The notes beneath the pieces are model-generated. The model searched no databases. It saw nothing but the letters and a program-made list of their open reading frames with translations, and had not been told where the DNA came from. The translations under genes were made by a program, and so were the position numbers. This document shows positions 8,323 through 18,341 of a DNA stretch of 64,000 bases, one piece after another. The stretch is from Brevibacterium sp. 'Marine' (GTDB lineage Bacteria; Actinomycetota; Actinomycetes; Actinomycetales; Brevibacteriaceae). Position 1 is the stretch's first letter; every line of letters begins with the position of its first letter. The stretch covers positions 1,488,001 to 1,552,000 of the forward strand of contig NZ_CP051626.1 of NCBI RefSeq assembly GCF_012844365.1, in the 5' to 3' direction.

Positions 8323-9057
8323 TCAGGTGTTGAGATCGGGTATTCGCCTGTCGGCGATGATGAGCAGTCGCAGGAAGACTCCGCCGATCAGCAGCCCCCC
8401 GATGAGGTCGGTGGCCCAGTGCCAGCCGAGGGTGAAGGACACGACCACTGAATTCACGCTGACCGCGGCGACACCCCACCACAGCAGGCGCACGGTGCGT
8501 GTGGTGACGTTGCTGTATGTGGCGATGAGGTAGGCGACTGCACCATAGATGAGTACGGCTTCGGCCGCGTGCCCGGACGGGTAGCTGATTCCACGGCCGC
8601 CGATCTCGATCAGACCGCCGTGGAAGAACCGCGGATCGTGCAGGGTCGTCGCCGGTCGGGCGAGGAGGACCTTGAGCGAACCGACGCCGAGATAGAAAGC
8701 CGCTTCGACGGCGATCGCGAAGACGATCGGTCGCCAGGACCGGCGTCTGCGTGCCAGAACGATCGCGGTGATCACCAGAACGGGTAGGCAGACGGCCTGA
8801 CCGGCGATGGGATCGAGGATGTGCTGAAAGAACCAGACGAGGTCGGGTTCGAAGAGATAGAGCCATCGTCGATTGAGCTTGTAGTCCCAGACTCGCAGGG
8901 GACCGGCCGCAGCGATTGTGACGATGACGAAGGCGATCGCCAAGACCCAGAATGAGGTTGCCCAGGACAGCAACCCCTGTGCTCGTTCCGTCCACTGACT
9001 GCGATCTGAGGGGCTGCTGATCGTCTTCTCGGATTCGACATAGTGTTCAGCAACCAT
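8323..9057 (-). CDS. PAP2-family membrane phosphatase
   Basis: The product from Met at 9057 is 244 residues with about five or six membrane helices. The three phosphatase motifs are visible: KVLLARPA (C1), YPSGHAAE (C2) and the C3 region SFTLGWHWATDLIGG, where the usual Ser-Arg is changed but the catalytic His and Asp remain. Family members dephosphorylate lipid phosphates such as phosphatidate, PGP or undecaprenyl pyrophosphate at the outer membrane face. The open frame continues 50 codons upstream, but that part has no membrane or family features, so I took the Met just before VAEHYVESEK. Confidence 0.8.
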   Translation of the reverse strand: MVAEHYVESEKTISSPSDRSQWTERAQGLLSWATSFWVLAIAFVIVTIAAAGPLRVWDYKLNRRWLYLFEPDLVWFFQHILDPIAGQAVCLPVLVITAIVLARRRRSWRPIVFAIAVEAAFYLGVGSLKVLLARPATTLHDPRFFHGGLIEIGGRGISYPSGHAAEAVLIYGAVAYLIATYSNVTTRTVRLLWWGVAAVSVNSVVVSFTLGWHWATDLIGGLLIGGVFLRLLIIADRRIPDLNT

Positions 9058-9520
9058 CAGGGTCGATTTTAGACGGAGTGGACAATCACTTCTGCTGTGG
9101 GGGATAAAGAAACGGTGAATTCTGTTCGGAGTTCCAACGTTGTCGTTCGACCGCAGCGTCTGATTCTGCACCGGTTGCGCGGTCATTCCCCTCAGCGGCA
9201 ACTCCACTCCTGCTCCAGCGTGTCGTCATCTGACTTTCGTCCTACGGGAGGCCCCATCACTTGATGATCGGAGGTGCGGTGCGACGGCTGTATGAAGCGG
9301 ATCTGTTCAGAAGAGTTCGAGAGGGTGAGCTGACCAGCCCGAGGTGACTCGTTGAAGTTGGCCGTCCGGATGGCCAAGGTGCGCTGACGCAGGCTGAGAT
9401 CCGGGACTCGTCAGGTGTGCATGTTCGCATCTCCGGATTGGTTATCAGGATTATTGTGCTTTTGATTCTATGTGAACCCACTCACACTGGACACAGGCCG
9501 AAGGAAGGAAATACTGCAGA
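9058..9520. other. Intergenic region with no supported gene
   Basis: This 463-base gap between divergent PAP2 and acyl-CoA dehydrogenase genes holds only short open frames without coding character. The one element I can support is a CRP-type palindrome at 9471-9486, listed separately. GAAGGAAGG at 9500-9508 is the ribosome-binding site of the next gene. Confidence 0.6.
9471..9486. promoter_or_regulatory. Perfect CRP/GlxR-type site TGTGA-N6-TCACA
   Basis: TGTGA (9471-9475), ACCCAC, TCACA (9482-9486) matches the consensus of cAMP-receptor/GlxR-type regulators exactly in both half sites. It lies 35 bases before the acyl-CoA dehydrogenase start codon, so it may sit close to or downstream of the promoter. 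A second perfect site is upstream of the P450 fusion at 26156. Confidence 0.6.
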
Positions 9521-10729
9521 ATGCCGATCATCGATTCGGGGACAACCATCGGACTCGACCCGTACGGGTTTGCCTCGACGCATCTGAGCCAAGCCGCCAG
9601 AGACGCACTTGACAAGCTACGCTCAGTGCTCGCAGAGGAGGTGGGCCCACTTATGTCTCGGGCCTGGGAGTCAGCGTCGATGCCTCCCGCCGTACGCGAG
9701 GCTCTGGTGTCACTTGACCTCATGCGACCCGAAGGCGTCGCTGAGGTGGAAGCGGATTCGAGCATGTTCTCAGGCTTCCGCAACTATGTCCTCGCGCGCA
9801 CCGACGTGTCCGTGGCCACGATGTACAACGGTCAGTCGGGACTCTTCCGGGCCGCTGTCCGCCACGGCGGCGCGCCCGAGCAGGTCGCGGACCTCGACCC
9901 GAAAGTGCGTTCCTTCGCCCTCTCGGGAGCCTTCGCTCTGACCGAGCCTGACCACGGGTCCGACATCGCCGGAAGTCTTGCCACCACTGCGCGATTCGAC
10001 GGGGACGCAGGAAACGGCGAAGGCCGGTGGATCATCGACGGCGCGAAGCGATGGATCGGAGGCGCGTCGACGGCTGACCTGATCGCGGTCTTCGCGCGCG
10101 ACGTCGCGGACTCCCAGGTCAAAGTCTTTCTGGTTCCGCGTGTCAGCCGGGGTCTGAGTATGGACACCATGGTCGGCAAGGTCGCTCTGCGTCCGATGGA
10201 GAACTCTACGATCAGGTTTGCAGATGTAGAGGTCCCCGAATCGGCCCGACTGCGTGAGGTGAATTCCTGGCGTGACGTTAACCGGATTCTGCGTGTGATG
10301 AGATCGGACGTGGCGTGGATCGCCACCGGTCTGCAGGCCGGAGCTCTTGACGCGGCACTCGCGTACGTGAAGAAGCGTGAGCAGTTCGGCCGGCCGATCG
10401 GCGGCTACCAGTTGGTCCAGGAAAAGCTCGCGCGGATCCTGGGCAATCTCACTGCATCATTGGGCATGGTCGTCCAGCTCTCGGCGCAGCAGGACGCCGG
10501 CAAATTCGTCGATGCGAATTCTGCCTTAGCGAAGATGCAGACTGCCCGAATGGCGCGGGAATCCGTTGCGTTGGCTCGTGAGGTTCTCGGAGGCAACGGG
10601 ATCCTGCTCGAGAACGGCGCGGCGCGGTTCTTCGCCGACGCCGAGGCGGTCTATTCCTATGAGGTCACACACGAAGTCACTGCGCTCATCGTCGGTCGGG
10701 CACTGACGGGGGAATCCGCATTCGTCTGA
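9521..10729 (+). CDS. Acyl-CoA dehydrogenase, glutaryl-CoA-dehydrogenase-like
   Basis: The 402-residue flavoprotein has the standard three-domain fold: N-terminal helices, the middle FAD/substrate segment FALTEPDHGSDIAGS, RWIGGASTADLIAVFARD, and the C-terminal KREQFGRPIGGYQLVQEKLA and EVLGGNGILLENGAARFFAD motifs. The catalytic-Glu region reads YSYEVTHEV where the family usually has YEGT. Length and motifs are nearest to the glutaryl-CoA dehydrogenase branch, which includes aromatic- and dicarboxyl-CoA enzymes. AAGGAAGG precedes the ATG. The direction and spacing leave it monocistronic, with a CRP-type palindrome upstream. Confidence 0.8.
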   Translation: MPIIDSGTTIGLDPYGFASTHLSQAARDALDKLRSVLAEEVGPLMSRAWESASMPPAVREALVSLDLMRPEGVAEVEADSSMFSGFRNYVLARTDVSVATMYNGQSGLFRAAVRHGGAPEQVADLDPKVRSFALSGAFALTEPDHGSDIAGSLATTARFDGDAGNGEGRWIIDGAKRWIGGASTADLIAVFARDVADSQVKVFLVPRVSRGLSMDTMVGKVALRPMENSTIRFADVEVPESARLREVNSWRDVNRILRVMRSDVAWIATGLQAGALDAALAYVKKREQFGRPIGGYQLVQEKLARILGNLTASLGMVVQLSAQQDAGKFVDANSALAKMQTARMARESVALAREVLGGNGILLENGAARFFADAEAVYSYEVTHEVTALIVGRALTGESAFV

Positions 10730-10833
10730 GTCGCAGACATGTCAGCCTCTCGGCTCCCGAGCGCCGATGGGGAGTCCCTTGGTGGGCTCTACTCTCCGTC
10801 GTTTGATTCGAATTTCCGCGTAGGAGAAACTCC

Positions 10834-12183
10834 CTAGGGAGCAGTGTTGGTCACAGGCTCCGGCTTTCGATTCGCTTCGACATCGATGCCGCGCATGCCG
10901 AGCAATGCGAGCGCTGCCAGGAGCAAGATGACGCCGACGAGCACGTAGATCGCCTGCGGGCTCCAGCCGCTGTCGAGCAGGGCGCCGGTGGCTGTCGGAG
11001 CGATGATGGCACCGAAACGCCCGATGCCGATTCCCCATCCTGACCCCGTCGACCGCATCGGCGCCGAGTAGGACTGCGGTGTGAGGACATAGAGGCCGGC
11101 GATGCAGCCGTTGGTGAACATTCCCACCAACACACCGAAGACGATGACGATCGCCAGCCACTGTGCGGTGAAGACGAAGATTGCCATGAATACCGCGGCC
11201 AGGACCGAGAAGGCCATCAGGACGGTTCGGGTCGACCAGCGCGCGGTGAAGAGTCCGAAGACCACTGAACCGATGGCCCCGCCTACAGTCAGGCCCACAG
11301 TGACAACCATGGACAATGACTCGCTGAGCCCTGTCTCATTCATCAGGCGCGGAGTCCACGAGTTGACGAAATAGAACCCGAACATGACGATGAAGAAAGT
11401 AGCCCAGACGACGAGGGTGACTCGACGATTGCGGCGGTTGAGCAGTGATCCCATGCCCTTGCCGGTGCCCGCACCGGCTTCCATATTCGTTTCTGCTGCA
11501 GAGAGGTCGACCGGTTCCGTATATCCAAGTTTCGAGGCGATGGTGTCGAGGCGCTTCTGCGCGTCGGACGGCTTCCTGTTGTAGAGGTACGACGCGGACT
11601 CTGGCACCAGCCAAACGACGAAGATCAAAGACACGACAGTCAAGCTACCGCCGAAGACGAAGACTGACCGCCAGCCGAATGCTCCGATGAGGCTGATCAT
11701 TATGCTTCCGCCGATGGCGGCGCCGATCCCGTAGCCGGCGGCGTAGATGCTGATAGCCAGGCCGCGTCGTCGGCGCGATGCGTATTCGGCCGAGATGACG
11801 TTGGTGCTGACAAGGATGCCGCCGATGCCCAGCCCTGTGACGACGCGCCAGAGGCCGAGTTCAGCAGCCGACGACGAGGTGGCGGTGAAGAACAGCCCGA
11901 CGGCATTGACGACGAGCGCGAACATCATCATGTTCTTGCGTCCGATCCGATCGGCAATCGGGCCAAGTACCAGTGCGCCGACTGCCATACCGAGGAGTGC
12001 TGAGCTCATGACGAGCCCCAATGCAGTCCCTGACAGGGTGAACTCGTCGCTGACTTCGTTCGATGTGAATGAGATGGCCAGGACGTCGTACCCGTCGAGT
12101 GCATTGAGGAAAGTGCAGATGCCGACGATCAGCCATTGATACGCCGACATGTGGGAATTGTTGATTCGTTCTCGTAGATCCAC
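10834..12183 (-). CDS. MFS aromatic acid:H+ symporter (AAHS family)
   Basis: The 449-residue product starts with GTG after a GGAGA ribosome-binding site and has 12 hydrophobic segments. Helix 1 carries NALDGYDVLAISF, the DGYD signature of the AAHS group (PcaK, BenK, VanK), and loop 2-3 has GPIADRIGRKNMM; the repeat in the second half is weaker. PESASYL after helix 6 is also typical. PcaK/VanK relatives import protocatechuate, 4-hydroxybenzoate or vanillate. The gene is divergent from metF-purU-ligM across a region with three matching operator-like dyads, so uptake of the methoxylated aromatic that LigM demethylates is the best inference. Confidence 0.88.
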   Translation of the reverse strand: MDLRERINNSHMSAYQWLIVGICTFLNALDGYDVLAISFTSNEVSDEFTLSGTALGLVMSSALLGMAVGALVLGPIADRIGRKNMMMFALVVNAVGLFFTATSSSAAELGLWRVVTGLGIGGILVSTNVISAEYASRRRRGLAISIYAAGYGIGAAIGGSIMISLIGAFGWRSVFVFGGSLTVVSLIFVVWLVPESASYLYNRKPSDAQKRLDTIASKLGYTEPVDLSAAETNMEAGAGTGKGMGSLLNRRNRRVTLVVWATFFIVMFGFYFVNSWTPRLMNETGLSESLSMVVTVGLTVGGAIGSVVFGLFTARWSTRTVLMAFSVLAAVFMAIFVFTAQWLAIVIVFGVLVGMFTNGCIAGLYVLTPQSYSAPMRSTGSGWGIGIGRFGAIIAPTATGALLDSGWSPQAIYVLVGVILLLAALALLGMRGIDVEANRKPEPVTNTAP

Positions 12184-12231
12184 GCATTTCTCCGATTCAG
12201 ATGTATCGGCTGGAGCCGCCTCGCTGCGGCA

Positions 12232-12249
12232 TACCTATTCCGATAGGTA
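12232..12249. promoter_or_regulatory. Operator candidate 1: TACCTAT-TCCG-ATAGGTA
   Basis: Perfect 7-4-7 inverted repeat 49 bases upstream of the AAHS transporter start. Two imperfect copies of the same 7-4-7 layout lie on the metF side of the divergent gap. The PadR-family protein encoded at 15808 is the nearest candidate ligand-responsive binder. Confidence 0.6.
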
Positions 12250-12381
12250 AATGGTGATGTGGTGCACATTATCAGCGTCCGTTTGTGCCGGCAATGCCCG
12301 GCTGTTGCCTGATTGCCTCTGCAGATGGTGTCGACGCCTCCTATCCATGTGGGGCACGCAGGAATCGACTGCTGGAAGTGT

Positions 12382-12399
12382 TACCTATAGACATAGTTA
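12382..12399. promoter_or_regulatory. Operator candidate 2: TACCTAT-AGAC-ATAGTTA
   Basis: Same 7-4-7 layout as the site at 12232 with one mismatch in the right arm. It overlaps the predicted -35 element of the metF promoter, so binding would block RNA polymerase. Confidence 0.55.
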
Positions 12400-12417
12400 A
12401 GTACCTATGCATATAGT
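12388..12417 (+). promoter_or_regulatory. Predicted promoter of the metF-purU-ligM operon
   Basis: TAGACA (12388-12393) and TATAGT (12412-12417) are separated by 18 bases, close to the sigma-70 consensus. Transcription would start near 12424, giving a leader of about 37 bases to the GTG at 12461. Both boxes overlap the dyads at 12382 and 12402. Confidence 0.45.
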
Positions 12418-12419
12418 GA
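12402..12419. promoter_or_regulatory. Operator candidate 3: TACCTAT-GCAT-ATAGTGA
   Basis: Third 7-4-7 site, with two mismatches in the right arm, exactly 20 bases after site 2, close to two helical turns. It overlaps the predicted -10 element. It also covers the upstream ATG at 12407, which argues against that codon as the true metF start. Confidence 0.5.
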
Positions 12420-12460
12420 TTTGGAAAACACGAAGCAGTGTTGACGAAAGGACTTTCACC

Positions 12461-13312
12461 GTGGTGTCACTTACTGCAACGGACCTACTGGACGACTTCT
12501 CGCTCGAGATGACAGGAAAGGACATTCCCAATCTCAGAGAAGCGGCCCATGCGATCCCGCCGGGGACTCGGATCAACGTGACTTTCCTCGGCAATGAAGA
12601 TCTCCCGATGCGAGTCGAGGCGTCGAAGGCCGTCGCTGATATGGGATTCGTTCCGGTTCCCCACATCTCCGCCCGTCGGCTCAAGTCCGAACGGGAGCTC
12701 AGAGATTTTCTCGATGCGTTGCAGCAAGTCAATGCGACGAACCATATATTCGTCGTCGGGGGCGATCCCGCTGCGCCGGAAGGTCCCTACGAGGATTCGC
12801 TGTCGGTTATCCGTACTGGAATCCTGCAGGACTACGGCGTTGCCGAAGTCAGCCTCGGTGGCTATCCCGAGGGGCATCCCGATATCAGCGACGACGTTCT
12901 CTGGTATCACCTGGACGCAAAGACGTCTGCGTTGGCCGAACAGAATCTGGACCATGTTGTGCTCACCCAGTTCGCATTCGACGCGCAGCGCGTCAGCGAA
13001 TGGGTCAGAGATGTTCGCAAACATGGCATCGATTCGGTCATCCGGATCGGCACACCTGGTCCGGCGGGTATCAAGAGACTGCTCGGCTACGCCCGACGAT
13101 TCGGTGTAGGGACGAGTGCAGGAATCGTCAAGAAGTACGGGTTCTCACTGACGAATCTCGTCGGCACCGCCGGTCCAGACAGGTTCGTTCGAGACTTGTC
13201 TGACCGGGCTGAGGGGCTGGAATCACCGGAGACCCTGAAGACGCACTTCTATACCTTCGGCGGACTGCTGGCCACCGCCGAGTGGGCGCAGAAGTTCGAC
13301 GCAGCAACGTGA
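12461..13312 (+). CDS. metF: Methylenetetrahydrofolate reductase
   Basis: The 283-residue product has the MetF TIM-barrel motifs: PHISARRL, IFVVGGDPAAPEGPY, VSLGGYPEGHPD and the final SLTNLVG/FYTFGGLLAT segment. MetF interconverts methylene- and methyl-THF using FAD and NAD(P)H. I chose GTG at 12461 (GAAAGGA eight bases upstream) over ATG at 12407, which lies inside the operator/promoter region. It is the first gene of an operon with purU (12-base gap) and ligM. In Sphingobium SYK-6 ligM and metF are partners: methyl-THF from O-demethylation is oxidised by MetF running in the catabolic direction. This is therefore likely a dedicated catabolic MetF and not the methionine-pathway copy. Confidence 0.9.
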   Translation: MVSLTATDLLDDFSLEMTGKDIPNLREAAHAIPPGTRINVTFLGNEDLPMRVEASKAVADMGFVPVPHISARRLKSERELRDFLDALQQVNATNHIFVVGGDPAAPEGPYEDSLSVIRTGILQDYGVAEVSLGGYPEGHPDISDDVLWYHLDAKTSALAEQNLDHVVLTQFAFDAQRVSEWVRDVRKHGIDSVIRIGTPGPAGIKRLLGYARRFGVGTSAGIVKKYGFSLTNLVGTAGPDRFVRDLSDRAEGLESPETLKTHFYTFGGLLATAEWAQKFDAAT

Positions 13313-13324
13313 GGTGGTGATCGA

Positions 13325-14200
13325 ATGACCGACCTCGCCGAAAGGCGCAAAGACTACGCAACCCTGATCGTCACCGGCCCCGATCAATCCGGACTGGTAT
13401 CAACCGTCACCTCATTCATTGCGCGAAACGACGGCAACATAGTCTCCCTCGACCAACACACGACCGATCCTGAAGGCGGGGACTTCTTTCAGCGTGTCGT
13501 CTTCCACAGGGAGGGGCTCTCTGCTGCGGTTCCTGAAATTCAGGCGGATCTTGCGTCTACTCTCGATCCCCTCGGAGTGCATTACCGCCTTGTGGAGCAG
13601 AAGATTCTCAAGCGCATGGCTGTGCTCGCCTCGAAGAGTGATCACTGTCTGCTCGAACTGCTGTGGAGGCATCAGCGCGGTGAACTACCGGTCTCGATTC
13701 CCCTGGTGATCTCGAACCACACCGACGTCGCCGATGCGGTGCGAAGCTTCGGCGTCCCGTTCTTCCACGTACCTTCGCAGGGGCCGGACAAATCCGCGGC
13801 AGAAGCACGCATCATCGAGCTGCTGGCTGGCAACGTCGATCTCGTCGTCCTTGCCAGGTACATGCAGATCCTGTCCGAGTCGTTTCTCGATGATGTCGAA
13901 GTTCCCGTGATCAACATCCACCATTCGTTCCTACCCGCCTTCATAGGCGCGGGGCCATACAGGAAAGCCAAGGAACGTGGTGTGAAGCTCATCGGAGCGA
14001 CCAGCCACTACGTGACGAAGGATCTCGACGAAGGGCCGATCATCGAACAGGACGTCGCCCGGGTCGACCACACGATGACTGCCGGAGACATGCAGACGAG
14101 AGGCGCCTACGTGGAACGGGCAGTGCTGTCGAAGGCAGTACGACTGCATGCCGATGACCGCGTCATCCGGCATGGCAACCAGACCATCGTGTTCGACTGA
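13325..14200 (+). CDS. purU: Formyltetrahydrofolate deformylase
   Basis: The 291-residue product has an N-terminal ACT domain (TLIVTGPDQSGLVSTVTSFI) and a C-terminal formyltransferase-fold hydrolase domain with the catalytic Asn-His-Asp set in VINIHHSFLPAF and DLDEGPIIEQD. PurU hydrolyses 10-formyl-THF to formate and THF. Placed between metF and ligM, it can end the C1 route: methyl-THF to methylene-THF (MetF), to formyl-THF (FolD, not in the window), to THF plus formate (PurU), so free THF returns to the demethylase. This differs from the SYK-6 arrangement, which uses a formate-THF ligase. Confidence 0.93.
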   Translation: MTDLAERRKDYATLIVTGPDQSGLVSTVTSFIARNDGNIVSLDQHTTDPEGGDFFQRVVFHREGLSAAVPEIQADLASTLDPLGVHYRLVEQKILKRMAVLASKSDHCLLELLWRHQRGELPVSIPLVISNHTDVADAVRSFGVPFFHVPSQGPDKSAAEARIIELLAGNVDLVVLARYMQILSESFLDDVEVPVINIHHSFLPAFIGAGPYRKAKERGVKLIGATSHYVTKDLDEGPIIEQDVARVDHTMTAGDMQTRGAYVERAVLSKAVRLHADDRVIRHGNQTIVFD

Positions 14201-14205
14201 TCTGA

Positions 14206-15729
<1,524 letters not shown>

Positions 15730-15742
15730 GAACGATAGTGTG

Positions 15743-15774
15743 AGAGGGTCCGGGTTGAACAGCCCGGACCCTCT
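15743..15774 (+). terminator. Terminator after the metF-purU-ligM operon
   Basis: A 12-bp stem (AGAGGGTCCGGG pairing with CCCGGACCCTCT, 8-base loop) begins 13 bases after the ligM stop and is followed by TCGTCTT. It separates the operon from the padR-like gene. Confidence 0.8.
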
Positions 15775-15807
15775 TCGTCTTCGGATAAACAGAACAGGAT
15801 CAACGAG

Positions 15808-16389
15808 ATGAGTCTACGCAGTGCCATCCTTGCGCTTCTCCGGATCGAACCGATGTCGGGCTATGATCTTGCCAAGCAGTTCTCACTTTCGGTAGGCCAT
15901 GTCTGGCACGCCCCCGACTCGCAGATCTATCCGGAACTGCGCAAGATGGCCGCAGAAGGACTCATCCTTCCCGAAGAACAGACGCGAGGCACCGCCGGGA
16001 TGCGTCGGGTCTATCACGTCACCAAGTCAGGCGAGGCATCATTCATCGAGTGGATGAATTCTCCTCTGAAGTATCAGCGCACGCGCGATGCATCTCATCT
16101 GAAAGCCGCCTACCTCGAGTCGGCGAACCACGAAGCGCGCATTTCCTTCCTTCGCAATCACATCGAAGTATGGACAGGTGAACTCGAGTACATCGAAGAC
16201 GAGATCGCCAATATCGATGGGCTCGAATCACCGATGCTCAACCGGCGGCTTGCGGTCACGGCCGACGAGGACCGTGAGATGACAATCACCTACAAGCGGT
16301 TCGCCTACGAAGGACTCGCTGATCGTGCCCGAAGTGAGATCGCGTGGGCACAGCGAGGGCTCAAGCTGACCGAGCACCTCGAGGGGTGA
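15808..16389 (+). CDS. PadR-family transcriptional regulator
   Basis: The 193-residue product has the PadR winged helix in the first 75 residues (ALLRIEPMSGYDLAKQF, then SQIYPELRKMAAEGLI and the RRVYHVTKSGEASFIEW wing) and a helical C-terminal dimerisation arm with a long coiled-coil-like helix (NHIEVWTGELEYIEDEIANI). PadR repressors classically sense phenolic acids such as p-coumarate or ferulate. The gene follows ligM behind a terminator and is convergent with the amidohydrolase gene. It is the best candidate binder of the TACCTAT-N4-ATAGGTA dyads at 12.2-12.4 kb; this is inference. Confidence 0.88.
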   Translation: MSLRSAILALLRIEPMSGYDLAKQFSLSVGHVWHAPDSQIYPELRKMAAEGLILPEEQTRGTAGMRRVYHVTKSGEASFIEWMNSPLKYQRTRDASHLKAAYLESANHEARISFLRNHIEVWTGELEYIEDEIANIDGLESPMLNRRLAVTADEDREMTITYKRFAYEGLADRARSEIAWAQRGLKLTEHLEG

Positions 16390-16445
16390 AGGCAAGCTTC
16401 TCGGCCAACTGTGCTTTTCCGGCCGACGGCAGCCCGGTCTGACTC

Positions 16446-17339
16446 TCACAGGCGCAGTACGCGCAGAGCATTGTCCTTCATGATCAGAGGCACTGCGTCT
16501 TCCTTGACACCCAGCTTCTCGAAGTCGCTGATCCATCTCTCGGGGGTGATGAGAGGGAAGTCGGAACCGAAGAGAGCCTTCTCCTTGAGCATCGATCCGA
16601 TGGCCCGGGTCAGCTGCGGTGGGAAGTACTTCGGCGACCACCCGGAGAGGTCGATGAAAACGTTGGCCTTGTGCGTGGCGATCGAGATCGATGCGTCTGC
16701 CCAGGGCACGGACGGGTGAGCGAGGATCATAGTCAGTCCTGGAAAATCTGCCGCGACATCGTCGAGGAGCATCGGGTCCGAATACCTCAGCTTGATCCCG
16801 CGGCCCCCGGGCAGCCCGGCACCGATTCCGGTCTGGCCCGTGTGGAAGAGCGCGACGAGATCGTGTTCGGCACACGCCTCGTAGATCGGGTAGTAGGCGG
16901 AGTCGCTCGGATCGAACCCCTGCAGACTGGGGTGGAACTTCATGCCTCTGACTCCGTAGTTCGTCGCGAGGTCATGAATGCGGTCGACCGCCTCGGCCGG
17001 CTTTCGAGGATCGACAGATCCGAAGGGAATGAGGACGTCGTTGTGTTCCGCCGCCTGTTCGGCGATCATCTCGGATGAAACCGGCGGATGTCCGCCGAGC
17101 GCTGACGTGGCGTCGACCGTGAAGATCACTGCCGCCATCTTCCGCTCGCGGTAGTAGTCGGCAAGATCGGCAACGGTCGGGGTGCGTGGAACCGATGCCC
17201 GAAAGTACCCCGCCGAAGCGTCGAGTAGCTCTTGGTCGAGCGAAGTGTGCTGGTGGTCGTCGGCTTCGACGTGGGTGTGGACGTCGATGGCACGGATCGT
17301 TTCGGTGTCGATGGCTGACTTGTAGATCATCGGTGTCAT
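16446..17339 (-). CDS. Amidohydrolase, CouO-like beta-ketoacyl-CoA hydrolase
   Basis: The 297-residue amidohydrolase-2 TIM barrel has the metal-binding IDVHTHVEADD near the N-terminus, GVRGMKFHPSLQGF, VALFHTGQTG, TMILAHPSVPWAD and the late FGSDFPLITPERW aspartate. Relatives in the Rhodococcus jostii hydroxycinnamate operon (CouO) hydrolyse the aryl beta-ketothioester to the benzoate and acetyl-CoA. It is the last gene of a six-gene operon (33 bases after the dehydrogenase) with a CoA ligase, a hydratase and a dehydrogenase, which is the same reaction series. A decarboxylase function (ACMSD-type) is the main alternative. Confidence 0.78.
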   Translation of the reverse strand: MTPMIYKSAIDTETIRAIDVHTHVEADDHQHTSLDQELLDASAGYFRASVPRTPTVADLADYYRERKMAAVIFTVDATSALGGHPPVSSEMIAEQAAEHNDVLIPFGSVDPRKPAEAVDRIHDLATNYGVRGMKFHPSLQGFDPSDSAYYPIYEACAEHDLVALFHTGQTGIGAGLPGGRGIKLRYSDPMLLDDVAADFPGLTMILAHPSVPWADASISIATHKANVFIDLSGWSPKYFPPQLTRAIGSMLKEKALFGSDFPLITPERWISDFEKLGVKEDAVPLIMKDNALRVLRL

Positions 17340-17372
17340 TCCTCGTGGTGGTGTGAACAGGAACTGTGCGGG

Positions 17373-18341
17373 TCAGGGAAGCTCCTCATAGCGCTGCTTG
17401 AGCTCGAGCAGGCGGATGAGCATCTCATCGCGTTGGCGAGCGATGGCAGTGGTGTCCCTGTCCACGAGTTCGTCGTCGACGCCGGCAATGAGTTTCCCCT
17501 TGAGATCTTCGTCGAGATGTACCTTCTTGAGGTCGTGCATCCACACCTCTTGCGGCGGTCCGAGATGGTCAAGGACGTGACGCATTCCGCCGGCGCCTCC
17601 GGACAATGCTTGCTGAGCCAACGGCCCGAGGATCGCCCACCGCAGGCCGGGGCCGTATGAGACCGCAGTGTCGATGTCTGACACAGAGACCACGCCCTCA
17701 TTGACCAATGAATAGGTCTCCTGCCACAGCGCGGCCTGGAGACGGTTGACTACGTGGCCTGGGAGCTCGGCTCGGACGAGGATGGGTTTCTTCCCAATCG
17801 ACCGGTAGATCGACAGCGCCCGGTCGACGAGCTCTGGGGAGGCTCCGGGCGTGGGGACCACTTCTACCAACGGGATGAGGTGGGCTGGGTTGAAGGGGTG
17901 TCCGACGACGATGCGGCTCGGAGCTTTCGTCGCTTCCGCTGAGATCTCGCTCGGGGCGAAGCCCGACGTCGATGAGGCGATGATTGTCGCCTCGGGTGCC
18001 GCTGCGTCGATCTCGGCAAGCATCGCCTGCTTGACTTCGAGGCGCTCTGGGCCGTTCTCCTGGACGAAGTCGGCAGAGCCGACCGACTCGGCGAGTGTGG
18101 ACGCAAAGGCCAGGCGATTCAGCTGCGAGTGGCTGACTCCGGTGGTCATCTCGAGATTGCTCTTCACCTGCTCAAGCAGTCGTTCCTCGGCTCCATCAGC
18201 AGGGTCGAAGGCGGTGACGCTGTGACCTGCGGCCAGGAAGCCCGATACCCAGGCCGCCCCGATGACTCCGGTGCCGACGACAGCGATTGCGAGTCTTTCA
18301 TCCTGATGATTCGGCGACCGCGTGTTCTCCGCAGCGTTCAT
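17373..18341 (-). CDS. 3-hydroxyacyl-CoA dehydrogenase family protein (CouN-like)
   Basis: The 322-residue product has a Rossmann NAD-binding domain (AVVGTGVIGAAWVSGFLAAGH), the SSTSGFAPSEI and VVGHPFNPAHLIPLVEVVP catalytic region with the conserved His, and a C-terminal helical domain (VVNRLQAALWQE, GPGLRWAILGP). The single short C-terminal domain matches L-carnitine dehydrogenase and the hydroxycinnamate enzyme CouN more than the large FadB type. It would oxidise the 3-aryl-3-hydroxypropionyl-CoA made by the crotonase. The start ATG overlaps the upstream stop codon by four bases; GGAGGG precedes it. Confidence 0.82.
   Translation of the reverse strand: MNAAENTRSPNHQDERLAIAVVGTGVIGAAWVSGFLAAGHSVTAFDPADGAEERLLEQVKSNLEMTTGVSHSQLNRLAFASTLAESVGSADFVQENGPERLEVKQAMLAEIDAAAPEATIIASSTSGFAPSEISAEATKAPSRIVVGHPFNPAHLIPLVEVVPTPGASPELVDRALSIYRSIGKKPILVRAELPGHVVNRLQAALWQETYSLVNEGVVSVSDIDTAVSYGPGLRWAILGPLAQQALSGGAGGMRHVLDHLGPPQEVWMHDLKKVHLDEDLKGKLIAGVDDELVDRDTTAIARQRDEMLIRLLELKQRYEELP

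Noticed and set aside
12407..12460. Upstream ATG start for metF
   Set aside because: Lies inside the third operator-like dyad and the predicted -10 region and lacks a ribosome-binding site; GTG 12461 has GAAAGGA upstream.
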